A DNA stretch of 64,000 bases from Thauera sp. GDN1 (GTDB taxonomy: Bacteria > Pseudomonadota > Gammaproteobacteria > Burkholderiales > Rhodocyclaceae): assembly GCF_029223545.1 (NCBI RefSeq), contig NZ_CP097870.1, positions 1,488,001 through 1,552,000 on the forward strand, given 5' to 3'. Below are positions 1-8,757 of this stretch, in pieces. Position numbers and translations under genes: made by a program. Below the pieces are notes generated by a model that was not told the origin of the DNA, searched no databases, and saw nothing but the letters and a program-made list of their open reading frames with translations. Position 1 is the stretch's first letter. Every line of letters starts with the position of its first letter.

Positions 1-1
1 G

Positions 2-535
<534 letters not shown>

Positions 536-611
536 TTCGTGTCCTGCATCGGGTCGGCGGAAGCGCTGCCGGCCCGCTGCTGCCACCAACTGCCGAGATC
601 CTTCCTGCCCG

Positions 612-884
612 ATGCGCTGGCCGATTCTGATCCTGATCGCACTCGTCGTCCTGCTGCAGTATCCGCTCTGGCTCGGCAAGGGCGGGTGGCTGCGGGTGTG
701 GGAGGTCGACCGCCAGTTGCAGGCGCAGCGCGAGCAGAACCTGCGCCTCGAGCAGCGCAATGCGAGCCTGGAGGCCGAGGTCAGCGACCTGAAGTCGGGC
801 AACGAGGCGATCGAGGAGCGCGCGCGCTACGAACTCGGTCTCATCAAGCCGGGCGAGATCTACGTGCAGATTCCGCAGCGCTGA
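612..884 (+). CDS. ftsB: Cell division protein FtsB
   Basis: Small bitopic inner-membrane protein of the FtsB/DivIC family, which forms the FtsQLB divisome complex. The 90 residues show the expected plan: a hydrophobic segment at about residues 4-21, a heptad-rich coiled coil at about 30-65 (repeated Leu, Gln and Glu), and a C-terminal part with [14 protein letters not shown], typical of the family. Slightly shorter than E. coli FtsB (103 residues). Lies directly downstream of eno and ends at a terminator, so eno-ftsB is probably a transcription unit end. Confidence 0.93.
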   Translation: MRWPILILIALVVLLQYPLWLGKGGWLRVWEVDRQLQAQREQNLRLEQRNASLEAEVSDLKSGNEAIEERARYELGLIKPGEIYVQIPQR

Positions 885-930
885 AACAACGCGCCTGGCG
901 CCTGCACTCGAACATCGCGGCGCACGACTG

Positions 931-968
931 AAGAGCCGTTCTTCCCGGTCGGGACGAGCGGCTTTTTC
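931..968 (+). terminator. Intrinsic terminator after ftsB
   Basis: Nested hairpin: outer arms AGCCG/CGGCT and inner stem TCCCG-GT-CGGGA, followed by TTTTT. It lies 46 bases after the ftsB stop and before the convergent NlpC/P60 gene, so it ends the eno-ftsB transcript. Confidence 0.75.
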
Positions 969-996
969 TCGTCCCCGGCGCGGCCCGCAGGGGAGC

Positions 997-1599
997 TCAG
1001 TTGCGTGCCAGCAGCGTGCGCGCGCCGTCGATGCGCTGGGCGAAGTAGCGATTGTCCAGGCGCTCCACCCGCACCCGCCCGCGACTGGACGGGGCGTGCA
1101 CGAAACGACCGTCGCCGATGTAGATGCCCATGTGGGAGTGCCGGCGTTTCATGGTGTTGAAGAACACCAGGTCGCCCGGTTGCAGTTCGTCCACGTCGAT
1201 CGGTCGGGTGCGGTCGGCGATCTGCGCGGCGTTGTGCGGCAGGCGGCGGGCGCTGATGTTCTCGACGATGTAGGCCACCATGCCGCTGCAGTCCAGCCCG
1301 GCTTCCGGATTGCGACCGCCGAAGCGGTAGCCGGTGTCGAGCAGGCCGAGCGCGAACAGCACCATCTCCTGGGTCTGGGCTTCGTCGTCGAGCGTGATGT
1401 AGCGCTCCGCAGCCGGGGCGCTGCGGGCGGTGGTCTGTGGGGCGACAACCGGCGTCGAACTGCAGCCCGCGAGCAGCGCCACCACGAGGGCTGCGCCGGC
1501 GAGCGCGCCACGGTGCGCAGGGAGGTGCTCCGCAGTGTGGTGGACGGGGGCGGTTTCGGCGGAGCGGCGTTCCCGCCCGAATCGGCGCGTCATCTTCAT
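997..1599 (-). CDS. NlpC/P60 family lipoprotein (peptidoglycan endopeptidase)
   Basis: Predicted cell-wall hydrolase that cleaves peptide bonds in peptidoglycan stems; NlpC/P60 enzymes of this kind act at the envelope. With the start at 1599 the protein has 200 residues. A hydrophobic stretch ends in lipobox LLAGC (Cys46), predicting a lipoprotein. The catalytic triad is visible: Cys104 in LDCSGM, His156 in SHMGIYIG and His168 in RFVHAPS. The open frame extends upstream to 1692, but the added residues look unlike a signal peptide; ATG at 1593 is an alternative. Convergent with ftsB; the next gene on the same strand ends 93 bases upstream. Confidence 0.88.
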   Translation of the reverse strand: MKMTRRFGRERRSAETAPVHHTAEHLPAHRGALAGAALVVALLAGCSSTPVVAPQTTARSAPAAERYITLDDEAQTQEMVLFALGLLDTGYRFGGRNPEAGLDCSGMVAYIVENISARRLPHNAAQIADRTRPIDVDELQPGDLVFFNTMKRRHSHMGIYIGDGRFVHAPSSRGRVRVERLDNRYFAQRIDGARTLLARN

Positions 1600-1692
1600 G
1601 GCCGCAAAGATAAGCCAGCAGCAGGGCTGCGGTCCACCCTGCGGCAGCCGCGCGGCCATGCTGCCCGCGGCTGCGTGCCGGGTGTCGGTCAC

Positions 1693-2391
1693 TCAGTCGA
1701 TCAGTTCGATGCGGCCGCTGACCTGCACCGAGACCTGGCTCTCGCCGCCTTCTAGCGGCGCGGCGGCCGCTTCCGCGACCATCGCCGCGGCGCGCATGCG
1801 TGGCATCGGCGGCTGGAAACCGCTGTCGCCGACCGCCAGGTGGGCGATCCGGTGCTTCCTGCCGAGCGCGCCTGCGATCAGCGCCGCACGCTGTTCGAAG
1901 GCGCGCAGCGCGTCGACCGTGGCCTCGTCCACGACCTTGCGCCGGGTTTCCGGCGCCGGTTGCATCGAGATGTGGGCGAGGGCGAGGCTGGACTGGAGCT
2001 CGCCGATGAGCTCCGACATGGCGGCGAGGTTCGGGCTTTCGAGGCGGATCTCCGAGCGCATGCGCCAGGCTTCGATGCGGCCCTTGCCGTCCGGGGCATG
2101 GACCGGCCAGGTCGAGGTGTTGCCCGACCGCACCTTGATGTCGGCGCGCGTGCGGGCGATGTCGAGCGCGGCGGCGATGTCGCGATTGACCTCGCGCGCC
2201 ACCGCGGCCGGGTTGGGGCCGTTGCGCTCGGCGAACAGCACCGCAGTGGCGAGGTCGTTGGCCGCAGCCCGGCTCGCCTCGGCAGACAGTTCGATCGTGG
2301 TCGCCTGCGCGGCGGCGACGGGCTCGGCCGCGCGCACCGGGGTGGCGGCGAGCACGGCCGCCGCGGACAGCGCGGCTAGGCGGTGGCGCAT
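1693..2391 (-). CDS. SIMPL (DUF541) domain periplasmic protein
   Basis: 232-residue protein with an N-terminal signal peptide (residues 1-22, ending PVRAA) and a SIMPL-type body: alternating short strands and helices, the ELSAEAS start, and a C-terminal strand QVSVQVSGRIELID. SIMPL proteins are periplasmic or membrane-associated; the best-known link is oxidative-stress protection by E. coli YggE, but the biochemical role is unknown. Its ATG overlaps the stop of the upstream carbonic anhydrase gene (ATGA), so the two are translationally coupled. A family-level call is all I can support. Confidence 0.82.
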   Translation of the reverse strand: MRHRLAALSAAAVLAATPVRAAEPVAAAQATTIELSAEASRAAANDLATAVLFAERNGPNPAAVAREVNRDIAAALDIARTRADIKVRSGNTSTWPVHAPDGKGRIEAWRMRSEIRLESPNLAAMSELIGELQSSLALAHISMQPAPETRRKVVDEATVDALRAFEQRAALIAGALGRKHRIAHLAVGDSGFQPPMPRMRAAAMVAEAAAAPLEGGESQVSVQVSGRIELID

Positions 2392-2945
2392 CACGCCTCC
2401 GACCTGCCGATCACGCTGGAGGGCTCGAGCGCGCACAGGCTCTGCCCGTACTGCCGGGCGTTGTCGATGTAGTGCTGCGCGTTCCACTTGAGATGCTCGA
2501 GCTCGTCGTCGCTCAGCGTGCGGATGACGCGACCGGGCGAGCCCACGACCAGCGAGCGGTCGGGGATCACCTTGCCTTCCGGAATCAGCGCATTGGCGCC
2601 GATGATGCATTCCTTGCCGATCACCGCCTTGTTCAGGATCACGGCGTTGATGCCGATCAGGCTGCCGTCGCCGATCGTGCACCCGTGCAGCATCGCCATG
2701 TGGCCGACGGTGACGCCCTTGCCGATCACCAGCGGCACGCCGTCGTCGTTGTGCAGTACCGAGCCGTCCTGGATGTTGGTGTCGTCGCCGATGGTGATCG
2801 GGTCGTTGTCGCCGCGCATCACCACGTTGTACCAGACGCTGACGTTGCGCCCGGCGGTCACCGATCCGACGATCGTCGCGTTGTGCGCGATCCAGCTGCC
2901 TTCGCCGAAGCTCGGCCGACGGTCGCCAAGGGCATAGATGCTCAT
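2391..2945 (-). CDS. Gamma carbonic anhydrase family protein
   Basis: 184-residue left-handed beta-helix protein of the YrdA/PaaY/gamma-CA group, seen as hexapeptide-like turns (for example GCTIGDGSLIG, CIIGANALI). The three zinc-ligand histidines of the family are at about His65, His82 and His87 (VLHND, GHMAMLHG). Proteins of this group may hydrate CO2, or may act as thioesterase- or acyltransferase-like enzymes; activity cannot be told from sequence. First gene of a two-gene unit with the SIMPL gene (4-base overlap). Confidence 0.9.
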   Translation of the reverse strand: MSIYALGDRRPSFGEGSWIAHNATIVGSVTAGRNVSVWYNVVMRGDNDPITIGDDTNIQDGSVLHNDDGVPLVIGKGVTVGHMAMLHGCTIGDGSLIGINAVILNKAVIGKECIIGANALIPEGKVIPDRSLVVGSPGRVIRTLSDDELEHLKWNAQHYIDNARQYGQSLCALEPSSVIGRSEA

Positions 2946-3001
2946 GCTTGTTCTCGCTATTGGATGTCTCTCGCCGGATGCTCGCGGCAGTCGGGGCGCG
3001 C

Positions 3002-3030
3002 ATCATAGCAACTGCGGTGCAGCATGGAAA
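3002..3030 (-). promoter_or_regulatory. Candidate sigma-70 promoter for the gamma-CA/SIMPL unit
   Basis: On the minus strand TTTCCA (3030-3025), a 17-base spacer, then TATGAT (3007-3002), about 57 bases before the ATG at 2945. The -10 is good and the -35 matches four of six bases. This is the divergent gap shared with rlmJ. Confidence 0.4.
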
Positions 3031-3121
3031 CACCGGTGCGTGGCCCAATGTGGCTGATCCGCCAAGGGTTTTGCGCCGCGGCAGGGGGTGCTAGGATGCC
3101 GCCCGCCAACCGGAAACCCAC

Positions 3122-3967
3122 ATGCTCAGCTACCGCCACGCCTTCCATGCCGGCAACCACGCCGACGTCCTCAAGCACCTCGTGCTGCTCGAGCTGCTCG
3201 ATTACTACAACCGCAAGGACAAGCCCTGGTACTACGTCGACACCCACGCCGGCGGCGGCTGCTATGCGCTCGACAGCGAGCAGGCCGACAAGACCGCCGA
3301 GGCGGCCGATGGCGTTGGCCGGCTGTGGGGGCGCGAGGACCTGCCGCCGGCGGTCGCGGGCTATGTCGACGCGGTCGCCCAGTTCAATCCGCACGGACGG
3401 CTGCTGTTCTATCCGGGCTCTCCGGCGCTGGCGATGACGCGCGCACGGGCGCAGGACCGGCTGCGCCTGTTCGAGCTGCATCCGGCCGACTTCGAGTCCC
3501 TGCAGCGCACCTTCGCCAGCGAGCAGGAGCGCGTGCAGGTGCGCCGCGCGGACGGCTTCGGCGCCCTCAAGTCGCTGCTGCCGCCGCCCTCGCGCCGGGC
3601 GGTGGTGCTGATCGATCCGCCCTACGAGCTCAAGGAGGACTACCGGCGCGTCGTCGACACCGTGCGCGACGCGTTGCGCCGCTTTCCCACCGGGACCTTC
3701 GTTGTGTGGTACCCGATGCTCGCCCGTGCGGAGGCGCGGTCGCTGCCCGAGCGTCTGGCCGAACTCGGCGCCGAGAGCTGGCTCGACGTCCGGCTGGCGG
3801 TGCGCAAGCCGCCGCGCGACGGCTTCGGCATGTTCGGCAGCGGCCTGTACGTGATCAACCCGCCCTGGGTGCTGCCGCAACGGCTGGAGGCGGCGCTGCC
3901 CTGGCTCGCCGAACGTCTCGCGGTGGACGAGGGTGCGGGTTTCGACCTGGAGCACCGCATCGCATGA
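3122..3967 (+). CDS. rlmJ: 23S rRNA (adenine(2030)-N6)-methyltransferase RlmJ
   Basis: SAM-dependent enzyme that methylates N6 of A2030 in 23S rRNA. The 281 residues match the usual length of about 280. The start MLSYRHAFHAGNHADVLKH is highly typical of RlmJ (YhiR), the SAM-site motif is DTHAGGG near residue 41, and the N6-adenine methyltransferase motif DPPY lies at about residue 165. Its stop overlaps the ATG of the next gene (ATGA), so the two are translationally coupled. Confidence 0.96.
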   Translation: MLSYRHAFHAGNHADVLKHLVLLELLDYYNRKDKPWYYVDTHAGGGCYALDSEQADKTAEAADGVGRLWGREDLPPAVAGYVDAVAQFNPHGRLLFYPGSPALAMTRARAQDRLRLFELHPADFESLQRTFASEQERVQVRRADGFGALKSLLPPPSRRAVVLIDPPYELKEDYRRVVDTVRDALRRFPTGTFVVWYPMLARAEARSLPERLAELGAESWLDVRLAVRKPPRDGFGMFGSGLYVINPPWVLPQRLEAALPWLAERLAVDEGAGFDLEHRIA

Positions 3968-4332
3968 GTGCCGCCGAACTCCCGCCCGATGCTCTCAGCG
4001 AATTGCGTGACGAGCTTCGCCGTTTCGCCGCCGAGCGCGAATGGGAGCGTTTCCACACGCCCAAGAACCTGGCGATGGCGCTTTCCGGCGAGGCCGGCGA
4101 GCTGATCGAGCATTTCCAGTGGCTGAGCGCAGAGCAGTCGGCATCGCTCCCGGCGCCGGAGCGCGAAGCCGTCGCGCTGGAAATGGCCGACGTCCTGCTC
4201 TACCTCGTGCGCATGGCCGACGTGCTCGGGATCGACCTCGCCGACGCGGCGCGGCGCAAGATGGCCATCAATGCGCGCCGGTACCCGGTCGAACTGGCGC
4301 GCGGACGGGCCGACAAGTACGACCGGCTGTGA
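3964..4332 (+). CDS. MazG-like nucleotide pyrophosphohydrolase
   Basis: 122-residue all-alpha NTP pyrophosphatase of the MazG/dCTPase (RS21-C6) type, thought to clean the nucleotide pool by hydrolysing (d)NTPs to monophosphates. The metal-binding acidic motifs are visible: GEAGELIEHF at about residues 43-52, and EMADVLLYLVRMAD at about 74-87. Start chosen at ATG 3964, which overlaps the rlmJ stop. Substrate (dCTP or another) cannot be told. Confidence 0.88.
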   Translation: MSAAELPPDALSELRDELRRFAAEREWERFHTPKNLAMALSGEAGELIEHFQWLSAEQSASLPAPEREAVALEMADVLLYLVRMADVLGIDLADAARRKMAINARRYPVELARGRADKYDRL

Positions 4333-4430
4333 CGCCGGTGCGGGAATTTGTGCCCCGGGCGCACGCGCGCATTGGGTCGGTGCAATTTTTCTGAAACAAT
4401 ATCGGCTTTCGTATTCATCGGATCCCCATC

Positions 4431-6011
4431 GTGGACCTGCAGCACATCAGCGATATCGAGCGCGCGGCGCACAGCGGCCGGGGCGAAGTCTTCCGCCTCG
4501 GCATGGGCGTGATCTTCATCGTCGGCGTGATGTTCTACGCGGCGCTCAACGGCACCGGCGAAGGCAGCATGACCCTGGTCATGGCGGCCATGGTCGGCGG
4601 TTACATGGCGATGAACATCGGCGCCAACGACGTTGCCAACAACGTCGGCCCCGCGGTCGGTTCGAAGGCACTCACGCTCGTCGGCGCACTGGTCATCGCA
4701 GCCATCTTCGAGGCTGCGGGTGCCCTGATCGCCGGCGGCGAGGTGGTCGGCACCATCCGCAGCGGCATCATCGATCCCGATCTGATCACGGACTCCGACA
4801 CCTTCGTGTGGATCATGCTGGCCGCACTGCTCGCCGGCGCGCTGTGGCTCAACCTCGCCACCGCGGTCGGGGCCCCGGTGTCGACCACGCACTCGATCGT
4901 CGGCGCGGTGCTGGGTGCCGGCATGGCCGCAGCCGGACCGAACATCGTCGATTGGGGCACCATGGGCAACATCGTGGCGAGCTGGGTCATCTCGCCCCTC
5001 CTCGGTGGCATCTTCGCGGCGGGCTTCCTGTACCTGGTCAAGCGCAGCATCACCTACCAGGTCGACATGGCCGCGGCTGCGCGCCGGATGGTGCCCTTGC
5101 TGGTGGGCCTGATGGCGTGGACCTTCGCCACCTACCTGATCCTCAAGGGTCTGAACAAGGTGTGGAAGGTCGGCTTCGGTGCGGCGACGCTCTACGGGCT
5201 GGTGGTCGGTCTTGCCGTGTTCGTCGTGGTGCGCAAGGTCCTCAGCGGCAATGCCAGCATCGTCGCCAACACCAAGCAGAGCGTGAACAAGCTGTTCACC
5301 GTGCCGCTGATCTTCGCCGCCGCGCTGCTCAGTTTCGCCCACGGCTCGAACGATGTGGCCAACGCGGTGGGGCCGCTGGCGGCGATCGTGGATGTGGTCA
5401 GTTCGGGCGGTGCGATGCACAAGGACGCCCAGATCCCGACCTGGGTCATGATGGTGGGCGCCATCGGCATCTCGCTCGGTCTGGCGCTGTTCGGTCCCAA
5501 GGTGATCCGCACCGTCGGTTCGGAGATCACCGAGCTCGATCAGATGCGCGCCTACTGCATCGCGATGGCCGCCACGATCACGGTGATCGTCGCCAGCCAG
5601 TTCGGATTGCCGGTCAGTTCCACCCACATCGCCGTCGGCGGCGTGTTCGGCGTCGGCTTCCTGCGCGAGTACCTGAAGAGCAACTACGACCGCATGCTCG
5701 CCGAGATCAAGGCCCATCACCCCGAGGGCGACCTCGCCGCCATCGAGGCCTTCATCCAGCGCTTCGACAAGGCCTCGCTCGAGGAGAAGGGCCGCATGCT
5801 CGGCGACCTCAAGGAGCGCTCGAAGAAGGCCGAGGACCCCGCGCATTTCTCCAAGGGCGAGCGCAAGGACCTGAAGAAGGTCTATCGCCGGGAACTGGTC
5901 AAGCGCTCGCAGCTGATGCGCATCGCCGCGGCCTGGGTCATCACCGTGCCGGCCTCGGCGCTGATGGCGGCGATCCTGTATTTCACCATCCGCGGCATGA
6001 TGCTGCCCTGA
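4431..6011 (+). CDS. Inorganic phosphate transporter, Pit family
   Basis: Low-affinity inner-membrane phosphate (metal-phosphate/H+) symporter. The 526-residue protein has many hydrophobic segments and the two inverted Pit repeats with their signature loops: GANDVANNVGPAVGS at about residues 63-77, and HGSNDVANAVGPLAA near residue 304. A long hydrophilic loop (about residues 420-490, rich in Lys/Glu) lies before the last membrane segment. The start is GTG at 4431 with no strong Shine-Dalgarno sequence, so the exact N-terminus is uncertain. No PhoU-like partner gene is adjacent. Confidence 0.93.
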   Translation: MDLQHISDIERAAHSGRGEVFRLGMGVIFIVGVMFYAALNGTGEGSMTLVMAAMVGGYMAMNIGANDVANNVGPAVGSKALTLVGALVIAAIFEAAGALIAGGEVVGTIRSGIIDPDLITDSDTFVWIMLAALLAGALWLNLATAVGAPVSTTHSIVGAVLGAGMAAAGPNIVDWGTMGNIVASWVISPLLGGIFAAGFLYLVKRSITYQVDMAAAARRMVPLLVGLMAWTFATYLILKGLNKVWKVGFGAATLYGLVVGLAVFVVVRKVLSGNASIVANTKQSVNKLFTVPLIFAAALLSFAHGSNDVANAVGPLAAIVDVVSSGGAMHKDAQIPTWVMMVGAIGISLGLALFGPKVIRTVGSEITELDQMRAYCIAMAATITVIVASQFGLPVSSTHIAVGGVFGVGFLREYLKSNYDRMLAEIKAHHPEGDLAAIEAFIQRFDKASLEEKGRMLGDLKERSKKAEDPAHFSKGERKDLKKVYRRELVKRSQLMRIAAAWVITVPASALMAAILYFTIRGMMLP

Positions 6012-6059
6012 TTCCGGGACCCCGATGGACGTGCCGATTCTCCTGCCGGCGGGCCGGGC

Positions 6060-6401
6060 ATGACGCTTGCCGAGCTGGCAGCCGTGCTGCTCCTGGGCGG
6101 GCTGGTCTGGTTCTGGTTCGACAGCCTCAAGGCGCGCGAGGCCGGCATCGATGCGGCGCGGCGAGCCTGCCTGCGCGAGGCGGTGCAGTTCCTCGACGAG
6201 ACCGTGGTCGGCCATGGCCTGCGGCTGGCGCGCGACGAGCGCGGACACGTCGTGCTACGACGCGCGTTCGAGTTCGAGTACTCGGTGAGCGGGGACGACC
6301 GCCACACCGGCTCCGTGGTGCTGGAAGGGCGGGAGGTGGTGCTGGTGGATGTGAGCGCGCACCGCCTGGCCCGGCGCGCGGTGGTCATCGACCTGCACTG
6401 A
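6060..6401 (+). CDS. DUF3301-like small membrane-anchored protein
   Basis: 113 residues: an N-terminal membrane segment (about residues 3-19, LAELAAVLLLGGLVWFWF), then a soluble domain with LREAVQFLDETV and a strand-rich C-terminus. This pattern matches the DUF3301 family of gamma- and betaproteobacteria, whose function is unknown. It lies 48 bases after the Pit gene and converges on the GTP cyclohydrolase gene. Confidence 0.72.
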   Translation: MTLAELAAVLLLGGLVWFWFDSLKAREAGIDAARRACLREAVQFLDETVVGHGLRLARDERGHVVLRRAFEFEYSVSGDDRHTGSVVLEGREVVLVDVSAHRLARRAVVIDLH

Positions 6402-6426
6402 AGTCCGGGTGGCGTGCGCGCCGCGC

Positions 6427-7080
6427 TCAGCCCCGCCGGCCCTCGATCGCGCGCAGGAACTCGTTGCGCGCCTGCTCCGAGTGCTCGAAGGTGCCGGCGA
6501 AGGCCTGCGTCACCACGCGCTCGTCACCGCGTCTGTCCTCGCCCAGCAGCAGGCAGAGCTGTTCCGCCTCGATGATGCAGGCCGCGCCCGCGGCCTTGCC
6601 GTGCACCATCAGCGCATCGGCGATGTCGCGCGTCATCCACTCCTGGTAGGTGAAGCGGTGGCCGATCGCGTCGACCAGGCGGGCGATGCGGCCGAAACCG
6701 TGCAGCCTTCCGCCCGGCAGGTAGGCGACGTGGGCGACGCCGCGGAAGGGGACGAGGTGGTGCGGACACACGCCGTGCACCGCGATGCCGCGCACCACGA
6801 CCATGTCGCGCCGTGGGTCCTCGAAGCCCTCGCCGAGCACGTCCGCGGGGTCGAGCTCGTAGCCGCCGAGCAGCCGGCGCTGCCACAGCTCGCGCACCCG
6901 CTGCGCGGTGCGGCCGGTGTGGGCGTTGTCCGGCGCGATGCCGCAGGCGCGCAGCAGGTCGCCGACCGCACGCTCGAAGGCCACGGGGTCGAAATCGCCG
7001 CTGCGCGGGATGCCCACCGTGGCCGGATGGGGCTGGGGCGGGTGGTCGTGGCCGGGATGGTCGTGGCGGGGCGTGCTCAT
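6427..7080 (-). CDS. folE: GTP cyclohydrolase I with His-rich N-terminus
   Basis: Catalyses GTP to 7,8-dihydroneopterin triphosphate, the first step to tetrahydrofolate. The 217 residues contain the FolE core: HGVCPHHLVPFRGVAHVAYLPGG (zinc Cys and His ligands), YQEWMTRDIADAL, and the second zinc Cys in EAEQLCLLLG. The usual MTMRGV segment near that Cys is replaced by LLLGEDRR, so this is a divergent FolE-I. The start at 7080 gives a tail with six histidines in the first 18 residues, unusual for FolE. The frame stays open farther upstream, but no convincing earlier start exists. Confidence 0.86.
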   Translation of the reverse strand: MSTPRHDHPGHDHPPQPHPATVGIPRSGDFDPVAFERAVGDLLRACGIAPDNAHTGRTAQRVRELWQRRLLGGYELDPADVLGEGFEDPRRDMVVVRGIAVHGVCPHHLVPFRGVAHVAYLPGGRLHGFGRIARLVDAIGHRFTYQEWMTRDIADALMVHGKAAGAACIIEAEQLCLLLGEDRRGDERVVTQAFAGTFEHSEQARNEFLRAIEGRRG

Positions 7081-7175
7081 GGCGGTGCTCGATGCGAAGA
7101 CGTCCCGATGATACGCGCACTCACCGACTGCCGCGCCCGTAGGCCGTGCGCCGCTGGCGCGCACCGGGACGACGA

Positions 7176-7772
7176 TCAGGCGATGAACACCGGATCGGAG
7201 AACACCAGGGTGCCGTCCTTGCGCATCATCAGGTTGTTGGCGTTGAGGATGTCGGGCAGCACCTGGTATTCCTCGACGAAGTCGGACAGCGCCTTCAGGG
7301 CCTGCTGCAGGCTCTCGTTGATCGCCAGCGGCTGGACCGTCATGTGATAGAGCGCGATCCGCCCCATGTCGGCGCCCAGCCGGCTCCACTGCTGGCAGGC
7401 CGACCAGTAGAACTCGATCAGGCGCTTGGCGAGCTCCGCCGCCGCGGAGTTCTCGGCCAGCGGATAGAGCCGCTCCATCTCGATCAGGTGCAGCGGATAG
7501 CCCGAGGCGGCGCGCCCGATCACGCCATGGTCGGCATGGATGTGCGGGAAGTGCTCGCCGCGCGGCCGGTCGTCGGCGGTGTAGAGGAAGTAGTCGGCGG
7601 GCGAGCTGACGATCTTGTACACCCGCTCGCCGTCGCCCTTGTCGATCACGATGGAGTACTCGCCACGGCCGATCTCCCGCTTGCCGTCGAGCAGCGGGTG
7701 GGGCGGCACCGGATCGGGCAGCAGGATGGCCTGTCGCCCGATTGCCTCACGTGCCGCCGCCAGATCGAACAT
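7176..7772 (-). CDS. Conserved protein with kinase-like motifs, function unknown
   Basis: 198-residue soluble protein not assigned to a named family. It has features of a reduced protein-kinase-like fold. Residues about 33-52 read IGRGEYSIVID...VYKIV, like a glycine-rich loop plus the ATP-binding lysine. The C-terminus reads LPDILNANNLMMRKDGTLVFSDPVF, like a catalytic loop (D..N..N) followed by an SDP in place of DFG. No signal peptide or membrane segment. It starts 14 bases after fabI on the same strand, so the two may be co-transcribed. Kinase activity is only inferred from motifs. Confidence 0.7.
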   Translation of the reverse strand: MFDLAAAREAIGRQAILLPDPVPPHPLLDGKREIGRGEYSIVIDKGDGERVYKIVSSPADYFLYTADDRPRGEHFPHIHADHGVIGRAASGYPLHLIEMERLYPLAENSAAAELAKRLIEFYWSACQQWSRLGADMGRIALYHMTVQPLAINESLQQALKALSDFVEEYQVLPDILNANNLMMRKDGTLVFSDPVFIA

Positions 7773-7786
7773 GACGCCTCCGTCGC

Positions 7787-8566
7787 TTACGCCATGATGT
7801 TATAGCCGGCGTCGACGAAATGCACCCCGCCGGTGACCAGACGGCCGGCATCGGAGACCAGGAAGGCGGTCAGCGCGCCGATGTCCTCGGGGGTGACCAG
7901 CGCGTGCATCGGCGAGCGCTCGACCGCGGCGGCCATCAGGCCGTCGAAGCCGGCGATGCCGGAGGCGGCGCGCGTCATCAGCGGGCCGGGCGAGACCGCG
8001 TTCACGCGGATGCCCTTGGCGCCGAGCTCGGCCGCCAGGTAGCGGGTCGCGGCTTCGAGCGCGGCCTTGCACAGGCCCATCACGCCGTAGTGGGGGATGA
8101 CCTTCTCCGAGCCGAGGTAGGTCATGGTCACCAGCGCGCCGCCGCCGGCCTTCTCCAGCAGCGGTTCGGCCTTCTTCGCCAGGCGCACGAAGGAGTGGGT
8201 CGACACGTCCATCGCCAGCGCGAAGCCGTCGGCGGAGGTATCCACCACGCGGCCGTGGAGGTCGTCGCGCTTGGCGAAGGCCATGCTGTGGATGGCGAAG
8301 TCGAGCTTGCCGTGACGGGCTTCGATCTCGGCAAAGACGGCGTCCATGGTCTCGGGACGGGTGACGTCGAGCAGGAACACGTCCTCGACGCCGAGACGGT
8401 GGATCACAGGTTCGATGAAGGCGCGGGTCTTCTCGTTCTGGTAGGTGATGACGAGCTTGGCGCCGGCCTGGGCGCAGGCCTCGGCGACGCCGGTGGAGAT
8501 GGACTTCTCGTTCGCGATGCCGGTGATCAGACCGACCTTGCCTTCGAGGTTGACGATGGGGCTCAT
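7787..8566 (-). CDS. fabI: Enoyl-[acyl-carrier-protein] reductase (NADH) FabI
   Basis: Reduces trans-2-enoyl-ACP in the last step of each fatty-acid elongation cycle. The 259 residues fit FabI length (about 260). The divergent Rossmann start GLITGIANEKSIS is the FabI pattern, and the catalytic Tyr/Lys region reads TYLGSEKVIPHYGVMGLCKAALE, as in E. coli FabI. This distinguishes it from FabG-type reductases. Stop is TAA. A kinase-like gene follows 14 bases downstream, and a HAD gene lies divergently upstream. Confidence 0.96.
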   Translation of the reverse strand: MSPIVNLEGKVGLITGIANEKSISTGVAEACAQAGAKLVITYQNEKTRAFIEPVIHRLGVEDVFLLDVTRPETMDAVFAEIEARHGKLDFAIHSMAFAKRDDLHGRVVDTSADGFALAMDVSTHSFVRLAKKAEPLLEKAGGGALVTMTYLGSEKVIPHYGVMGLCKAALEAATRYLAAELGAKGIRVNAVSPGPLMTRAASGIAGFDGLMAAAVERSPMHALVTPEDIGALTAFLVSDAGRLVTGGVHFVDAGYNIMA

Positions 8567-8593
8567 GCTGGTTTCCTTGTGGAAGCGGAAGTT

Positions 8594-8611
8594 TGTTGCT
8601 GCATTGCAACA
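8594..8611. promoter_or_regulatory. Inverted repeat upstream of fabI, possible operator
   Basis: TGTTGC-N6-GCAACA, a perfect 6-bp inverted repeat centred about 36 bases upstream of the fabI ATG, in the 191-base divergent gap with the HAD gene. It could be a repressor site or a small leader hairpin. No convincing fabI promoter was found in the gap; a TATACT hexamer on the minus strand at 8697-8692 lacks a good -35. Confidence 0.35.
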
Positions 8612-8757
8612 GATCGGTATTGAACGCCGCCCGGATTACACGAATCAGCGGGGGCGTGAAATCCGCCAGGCGGCGGAGGACCTCGCTTTCGAGTATATTG
8701 CGCATTGCAGCATCTTTGGAAAACCGCAGCGGATTTTCGTCCGCCGCCGAGTGGCAT

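Noticed and set aside
1693..3048. A single 451-residue minus-strand protein spanning the gamma-CA and SIMPL region
   Set aside because: Its N-terminal part is an out-of-frame shadow of the gamma-CA gene; the real SIMPL gene starts at 2391 with a signal peptide and overlaps the carbonic anhydrase stop.
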